The position numbers and the translations under genes are program-made. Below are positions 60,156-64,000 of a stretch of 64,000 nucleotides of DNA, piece after piece. Numbering within the stretch: the stretch's first letter is position 1; each line of letters begins with the position of its first letter. The DNA comes from Rhodobacter calidifons (GTDB lineage Bacteria; Pseudomonadota; Alphaproteobacteria; Rhodobacterales; Rhodobacteraceae). The notes below the pieces were generated by a model that was not told the DNA's origin, did no database searches, and saw nothing but the letters and a program-made list of their open reading frames with translations. The DNA is taken from NCBI RefSeq assembly GCF_011174775.1, contig NZ_JAANHS010000004.1:62001-126000 (forward strand). Direction: 5' to 3'.

Positions 60156-61043
60156 ATGACCGACATCATCCGCTCCCTGTCCGATCTGACCGGCCGCTAC
60201 GACGCGGTTTTCTGCGATCTCTGGGGTTGCCTGCACAACGGCCAGACCGCTTACCCGGCCGCCGTGTCCGCCCTGCAAGCTTTCCGCAGCACCGGGGGCA
60301 GGGTCGTGCTTCTGACCAACGCGCCTCGGCCGAAATCAAGCGTTATCAGGCAGTTGGATGGCCTTGGCGTGCCCCGAGACGCCTATGACCTTGTGGTCAC
60401 CTCGGGCGATGCCGCGCAGATGGGCATGCTCTCGGGTGCCGTGGGCCGCCGCGTCCACCACATCGGCGCGCCCAAGGATGAGGTCTTCTTCACCGATTTC
60501 GCCGAGGATCTCGCCGCCTACGCCGCCACGCAGCCCCCGATCACCCGCGTCCCGCTTCGGGACGCCGAAGGCATCGTCTGCACCGGCCTGCGCGACGACC
60601 TGACCGAAACCCCCGACGATTACCGCGCCTCATTGCTGCTTGGAAAAACCCTTGGCCTGCCCATGCTTTGCGCCAACCCGGACATCATCGTCGATATGGG
60701 CGACAAGCGGCTCTACTGCGCCGGGGCGCTGGCCAAGGCCTATGAGGACATGGGCGGCACCGCGCTTTACTTCGGCAAGCCGCACCCCCCGATCTACGAC
60801 CTCGCCCGCCGCCGCCTGGCCGAGACCGGGCTGACCGACGCGCAGATCCTCTGCATCGGCGACGGAATTTTCACGGATATTCAAGGCGGTATCGGTGAGG
60901 GTCTCGATACCCTGTTCATCACCGGGGGGCTTGAGGCCGACCGCTTCGGCCCGGATGTCGAAAACCCCGATCCGGCGCGTCTCGACGCCTGGCTTGGGGC
61001 GAAGGAACTGTCGCCGACCTTCGCCATGGGCCGCCTGCGCTGA
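60156..61043 (+). CDS. TIGR01459-family HAD hydrolase
   Basis: A 295-residue HAD phosphatase of the subfamily IIA (NagD-like) group. Motif I is AVFCDLWGCLHNGQ (aspartate kept; the second acidic position is Cys-type, as in this family), motif II LLTNAPRP, motif III lysine in YFGKPHPPIYDL and motif IV CIGDGIFTDIQGG. It fits the alphaproteobacterial TIGR01459 family. The substrate is unknown. ATG 60156 is used. Confidence 0.87.
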   Translation: MTDIIRSLSDLTGRYDAVFCDLWGCLHNGQTAYPAAVSALQAFRSTGGRVVLLTNAPRPKSSVIRQLDGLGVPRDAYDLVVTSGDAAQMGMLSGAVGRRVHHIGAPKDEVFFTDFAEDLAAYAATQPPITRVPLRDAEGIVCTGLRDDLTETPDDYRASLLLGKTLGLPMLCANPDIIVDMGDKRLYCAGALAKAYEDMGGTALYFGKPHPPIYDLARRRLAETGLTDAQILCIGDGIFTDIQGGIGEGLDTLFITGGLEADRFGPDVENPDPARLDAWLGAKELSPTFAMGRLR

Positions 61044-61103
61044 TCCACTCGGTAATTTTCAGTCTCAGACTATCGTCTGATTGAACAATTCTTGCGCAAA
61101 CGA

Positions 61104-61132
61104 TTGTGCCGCAGCGCAGCATGTGCTAGCGT
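61104..61132 (+). promoter_or_regulatory. Possible promoter of the MaoC-like gene
   Basis: TTGTGC, a 17-bp spacer and TAGCGT with an upstream TG (extended -10). The predicted start is near 61139, 24 bp before the ATG. A TCAGAC-TATC-GTCTGA inverted repeat lies at 61065-61080. Confidence 0.45.
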
Positions 61133-61162
61133 CTCGCCACGCAAGGTAGGGAATCGAAAACC

Positions 61163-61606
61163 ATGCTGGACAACATGCCCCGTGGGACGATCTGCATCGA
61201 GGACATCGAAATCGGCATGTCCCGTCATCTGATGAAGGTCGTAACCGACCGGGATATCGAGCTTTTTGCCGAGGTGTCCACCGACCGCAACCCCGTGCAT
61301 CTGGACGAGCAATACGCCCAGGACACGATCTTCGAGGGCCGCATCGCCCACGGCATGCTGACCGCGGGCCTCATCTCCGCCGTCATCGGCGAGCAACTGC
61401 CCGGCCACGGCACCGTCTATCTGGGCCAATCCTTGCGCTTCATGGCCCCCGTCCGCCCCGGCGACATGGTCCGGGCCGAGGTCACCGTCACCGCCATCGA
61501 CCATGCCAAACGCCGAGTCACCCTTGAAACCCTCGCCTCGGTCGGTAAAACCGTTGTGGTGAAGGGTGAGGCGCTGGTTCTGGCGCCCAGCCGCAAGTTC
61601 GACTGA
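61163..61606 (+). CDS. MaoC-family hot-dog-fold dehydratase
   Basis: A 147-residue hot-dog-fold protein of the MaoC/(R)-specific enoyl-CoA hydratase type. The hydratase signature is present: DRNPVHLDEQYAQDTIFEGRIAHGMLTAGL, with Asp and His of the active site. It would hydrate enoyl-CoA or enoyl-acyl carrier substrates in fatty acid or polyhydroxyalkanoate metabolism. It has its own probable promoter. Confidence 0.88.
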   Translation: MLDNMPRGTICIEDIEIGMSRHLMKVVTDRDIELFAEVSTDRNPVHLDEQYAQDTIFEGRIAHGMLTAGLISAVIGEQLPGHGTVYLGQSLRFMAPVRPGDMVRAEVTVTAIDHAKRRVTLETLASVGKTVVVKGEALVLAPSRKFD

Positions 61607-61635
61607 CGGGGCAGACGCCCCCTTGAAGGGCGCGG

Positions 61636-62559
61636 ATGCAGATTCATCAGGATTTCCAGTGGCTTGACCCCTCTGCCCGGGGTGCATCCTGCGCCATGGG
61701 CAATTTCGACGGCGTTCATCTGGGCCACGCTTCCGTCATCGACCTCGCGCGTGGCCGTGGCCCGTTGGGCGTCATCACCTTCGAACCCCATCCGCGCCAG
61801 TTCTTCGCCCCCGACGCCCCGCCCTTCCGCCTGATGAACGCCGAAGCGCGGGCGAACCGGCTGGCCAAGCTGGGGGTCGAACACCTGTTCCAGCTGCCCT
61901 TCAACCGCGCGCTCGCCGCCCTGACGCCCGAGGAATTCGCCCGCGACGTGCTGGCCGAAGGTCTTGGCATCTCTCATGTCGTGGTCGGCGCCGACTTCTG
62001 CTTCGGCAAGGGCCGCTCGGGCACGGCCCATGACCTCCGCGCCCTGGGCGAACGCTTCGGCTTTGCCACCACCATCGCGCCGCTGGTGCAGATCGCCGGG
62101 CGCGAGGTCTCCTCGACCGCCATCCGCCAGGCCCTGACCGAAGGCCGCCCACGCGACGCCGCCGCCATGCTGGGCCACCTGCACCGGATCGAAGGCGAGG
62201 TGATCCATGGTGAAAAGCGGGGGCGGGAACTGGGCTATCCCACGGCAAACATGTCGCTTTCCGGCCTGCACCTGCCGCGTTTCGGTGTCTATGCCGTCAA
62301 GGTCGATGTCCTGACCGGCCCGCACTCCGGCGCCTACATGGGCGCGGCGAGCCTTGGCGTCCGGCCCATGTTCAGCGGCGAGGTGCCGAACCTTGAAACC
62401 TACCTCCTCGACTTCAAGGGCGATCTTTACGGCCACCACCTTTCGGTCGCGCTGGTCGAATTCCTGCGGCCCGAGATGAAATTCGACGGCCTTCCCGCCC
62501 TCATCGCCCAGATGGAGGCCGACTGCGCCCAGGCCCGCGCCATCCTGGCGACCGCATGA
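61636..62559 (+). CDS. ribF: Bifunctional riboflavin kinase / FAD synthetase
   Basis: A 307-residue cytoplasmic enzyme making FMN and then FAD. The N-terminal FAD synthetase domain opens AMGNFDGVHLGHASVIDLA and has VVGADFCFGKGRSGTAHDL. The C-terminal kinase domain contains VIHGEKRGRELGYPTANMSL. Both domains are complete. It overlaps the YcgN-like gene by 4 bp. No riboswitch is seen upstream. Confidence 0.95.
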   Translation: MQIHQDFQWLDPSARGASCAMGNFDGVHLGHASVIDLARGRGPLGVITFEPHPRQFFAPDAPPFRLMNAEARANRLAKLGVEHLFQLPFNRALAALTPEEFARDVLAEGLGISHVVVGADFCFGKGRSGTAHDLRALGERFGFATTIAPLVQIAGREVSSTAIRQALTEGRPRDAAAMLGHLHRIEGEVIHGEKRGRELGYPTANMSLSGLHLPRFGVYAVKVDVLTGPHSGAYMGAASLGVRPMFSGEVPNLETYLLDFKGDLYGHHLSVALVEFLRPEMKFDGLPALIAQMEADCAQARAILATA

Positions 62560-63005
62560 CGCTCCGCCCCCGGTTCTGGGAAACCGTCCCCCTGGCGAAG
62601 ATGACGCAAGCCGAATGGGAGGCGCTGTGCGACGGCTGCGGCAAGTGCTGCGTGAACAAGCTGGAGTATGAGGATACCGGCGAGGTTGCCTACACCCGTA
62701 TCAGTTGCCGCCTGTTCGACGGCGACACCTGCCGGTGCCGCGACTATCCCAACCGCAAGCTGCACGTCCCGGAATGTGTGGTCCTGACGCCGAAGACCCT
62801 GCCGAAGATCGCCTACTGGATGCCCGCGACCTGCGCCTACAAGCTGCTGTTCCAGAAGAAGAAACTGCCCGACTGGCACCCGCTTGTGACCGGCGACCCG
62901 GACAGCACGCACAAGGCGGGCGCGTCGATCAGGGGGTTGACGCTCTCGGAAGCCGACATCCCCGAGGACGACTGGGAAGACTACCTGATCGAGGAAACCC
63001 CCTGA
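62556..63005 (+). CDS. YcgN-like cysteine cluster protein (UPF0260)
   Basis: A 149-residue member of the YcgN/UPF0260 family. It has about ten cysteines, including the cluster LCDGCGKCCVNKLE, then ISCRLFDGDTCRCRDYPNR and PECVVLTP. The family belongs to the CxxCxxCC putative zinc- or iron-chelating group and is uncharacterised. The start overlaps the ribF stop and its stop overlaps the next ATG, so three genes are coupled. Confidence 0.88.
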   Translation: MTLRPRFWETVPLAKMTQAEWEALCDGCGKCCVNKLEYEDTGEVAYTRISCRLFDGDTCRCRDYPNRKLHVPECVVLTPKTLPKIAYWMPATCAYKLLFQKKKLPDWHPLVTGDPDSTHKAGASIRGLTLSEADIPEDDWEDYLIEETP

Positions 63006-64000
63006 TGCGCTTTGCCTCGGACAACACCTCGGGTGCGGCCCCCGAGATCATGGCCGCGATCCTGAAGGCCAATGAAGGCTATGAGCGCAGCTATGGCGCC
63101 GATGCGGCGATGGCGCGCGTGACCGATCTGGTGCGCGAGATCTTCGAGGCTCCGCAAGCCGAGGTTCGCCTCGTCGCCACAGGCACCGCCGCCAATGCGC
63201 TGGCCATCGCGACCCATGTCCACCCCTGGGACGGCGTGTTCTGCCATGCCCACGCCCATATCGCCGAAGACGAATGCAACGCGCCCGAGTTCTATGCCGG
63301 CGCCAAGCTGGTCCTGATCCCGGGCGAACACGGCAAGATCACGCCTGACGCCCTGGCCGAGGTCCTTGCCACCACCGGCGAAAGCGGCGTCCACGGCGTG
63401 CAGAGGGGCATGCTGTCGCTGACCAATGTGACCGAGGCCGGCACCGTCTACACCCCCGCCGAGATCGCGGCCCTGACCGCGCTGGCCAAAGCCAAGGCCA
63501 TCCCCTGCCACCTGGACGGCGCGCGGTTCGCCAATGCGCTGATCGCCACCGGCGCGACCCCGCCCGAGATGACCTGGAAGGCGGGGATCGACGTCCTGTC
63601 GCTGGGCGGGACGAAGAACGGCTGCCTGGGGGTCGAGGGCGTGGTGCTGTTCAACCCGGCAAAGGCCTGGGAGCTGGAGCTGCGGCGCAAGCGGGGCGGG
63701 CACCTGTTCTCCAAGCACCGGTTCCTCTCGGCGCAGATGGAGGCTTACCTCACCGACGGTCTCTGGCTGCGCCTCGCGGCGCAGGCCAATGCCATGGGCC
63801 AGCGGCTGGTGCAGGGTCTGCGCGACCGTCAGGCGCATGTTCCCCCTGCCGACGCCAACATGCTGTTCCCCGAATGGCCCGCCGGCCACCATGACCGGCT
63901 GGAGGCCGCGGGCGCGCAGTACTACCGCTTTCCCGCGCCCGAGGGCCGCGAGAGGGCGCGCCTTGTCGCGTCGTGGTCCACGACCGAGGCCGATGTCGAC
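63005..64000 (+). CDS. Low-specificity L-threonine aldolase, 5' part
   Basis: The first 332 codons of a PLP-dependent beta-eliminating-type aldolase, which splits threonine or allo-threonine to glycine and acetaldehyde. It begins MRFASDNTSGAAPEIMAAIL. The substrate/PLP residues are in VRLVATGTAANALAIAT and CHLDGARFANAL, and the Schiff-base lysine is in LSLGGTKNGCLG. The frame is open to the window edge; full proteins have about 340-350 residues, so only the end is missing. ATG 63005 shares a base with the YcgN stop. Confidence 0.93.
   Translation, partial: MRFASDNTSGAAPEIMAAILKANEGYERSYGADAAMARVTDLVREIFEAPQAEVRLVATGTAANALAIATHVHPWDGVFCHAHAHIAEDECNAPEFYAGAKLVLIPGEHGKITPDALAEVLATTGESGVHGVQRGMLSLTNVTEAGTVYTPAEIAALTALAKAKAIPCHLDGARFANALIATGATPPEMTWKAGIDVLSLGGTKNGCLGVEGVVLFNPAKAWELELRRKRGGHLFSKHRFLSAQMEAYLTDGLWLRLAAQANAMGQRLVQGLRDRQAHVPPADANMLFPEWPAGHHDRLEAAGAQYYRFPAPEGRERARLVASWSTTEADVD

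Overview
The window is a GC-rich alphaproteobacterial chromosome segment, most probably from the family Rhodobacteraceae (a Rhodobacter, Gemmobacter or Tabrizicola-like organism). The evidence is the FnrL-type regulator next to hemN, the DUF1150/small heat-shock pair, the N-terminally anchored cytochrome c-552 type protein, a YejABEF transporter, a CIRCE-controlled groESL and strong G/C preference at third codon positions. I see no phage, integrase, insertion sequence, CRISPR array, tRNA or rRNA. Genus placement is an inference from gene content.

Bases 1-5465 are the remains of a pentose (arabinose/xylose-type) uptake and breakdown locus. An ABC ATPase (entering from the left), an ArsR-like regulator and one MalG-type permease look intact. 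Between and after them lie a 46-codon stub of an alpha-L-arabinofuranosidase joined to a 5'-truncated, frameshifted and nonsense-mutated MalF-type permease, an open frame in which an RbsA-like ATPase start runs into an RbsC-like permease end, and a frameshifted XylX-like 2-keto-3-deoxypentonate dehydratase. The locus appears to be decaying.

Bases 5855-17000 hold single housekeeping genes: a membrane acyltransferase, D-amino acid dehydrogenase, lolA, a lytic transglycosylase-like lipoprotein, hspQ, a STAS/anti-sigma kinase pair, a gamma-glutamyltransferase with free methionine-R-sulfoxide reductase, homocysteine S-methyltransferase, an RluA pseudouridine synthase and an FMN-binding glutamate synthase-like protein. 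Bases 17289-19446 carry divergent fnrL and hemN with a perfect FNR box between them. Bases 19501-26506 carry a glycosyltransferase and the yejABEF peptide/microcin-C type ABC operon. Then come an anchored cytochrome c, pheA, nudC, a CpdB-like nucleotidase, phhB, a GNAT protein, a GDPD/RidA pair and a leuC-glycosyltransferase-leuD operon.

Bases 39448-48300 include gpmI-envC-ctpA-rppH (a conserved tightly packed run) and a fused ATP sulfurylase/APS kinase. Bases 48371-51163 hold cytochrome b561, the heat-shock pair with a sigma-32-like promoter, and a compact MerR / MerT-like / GDCCVxC metal module. Then follow purEK, a lipase, a Nudix/Gre/GNAT run, groESL with CIRCE, and a plus-strand run ending in ribF, a YcgN-like protein and a partial threonine aldolase.

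The most interesting points are the disintegrating pentose locus, a 70-bp repeat that fills three separate gaps between convergent genes, a glycosyltransferase lodged inside leuCD, a 30-residue frame upstream of leuC, a predicted leaderless hemN transcript, and the small mercury-type module with its own 19-bp-spaced promoter.
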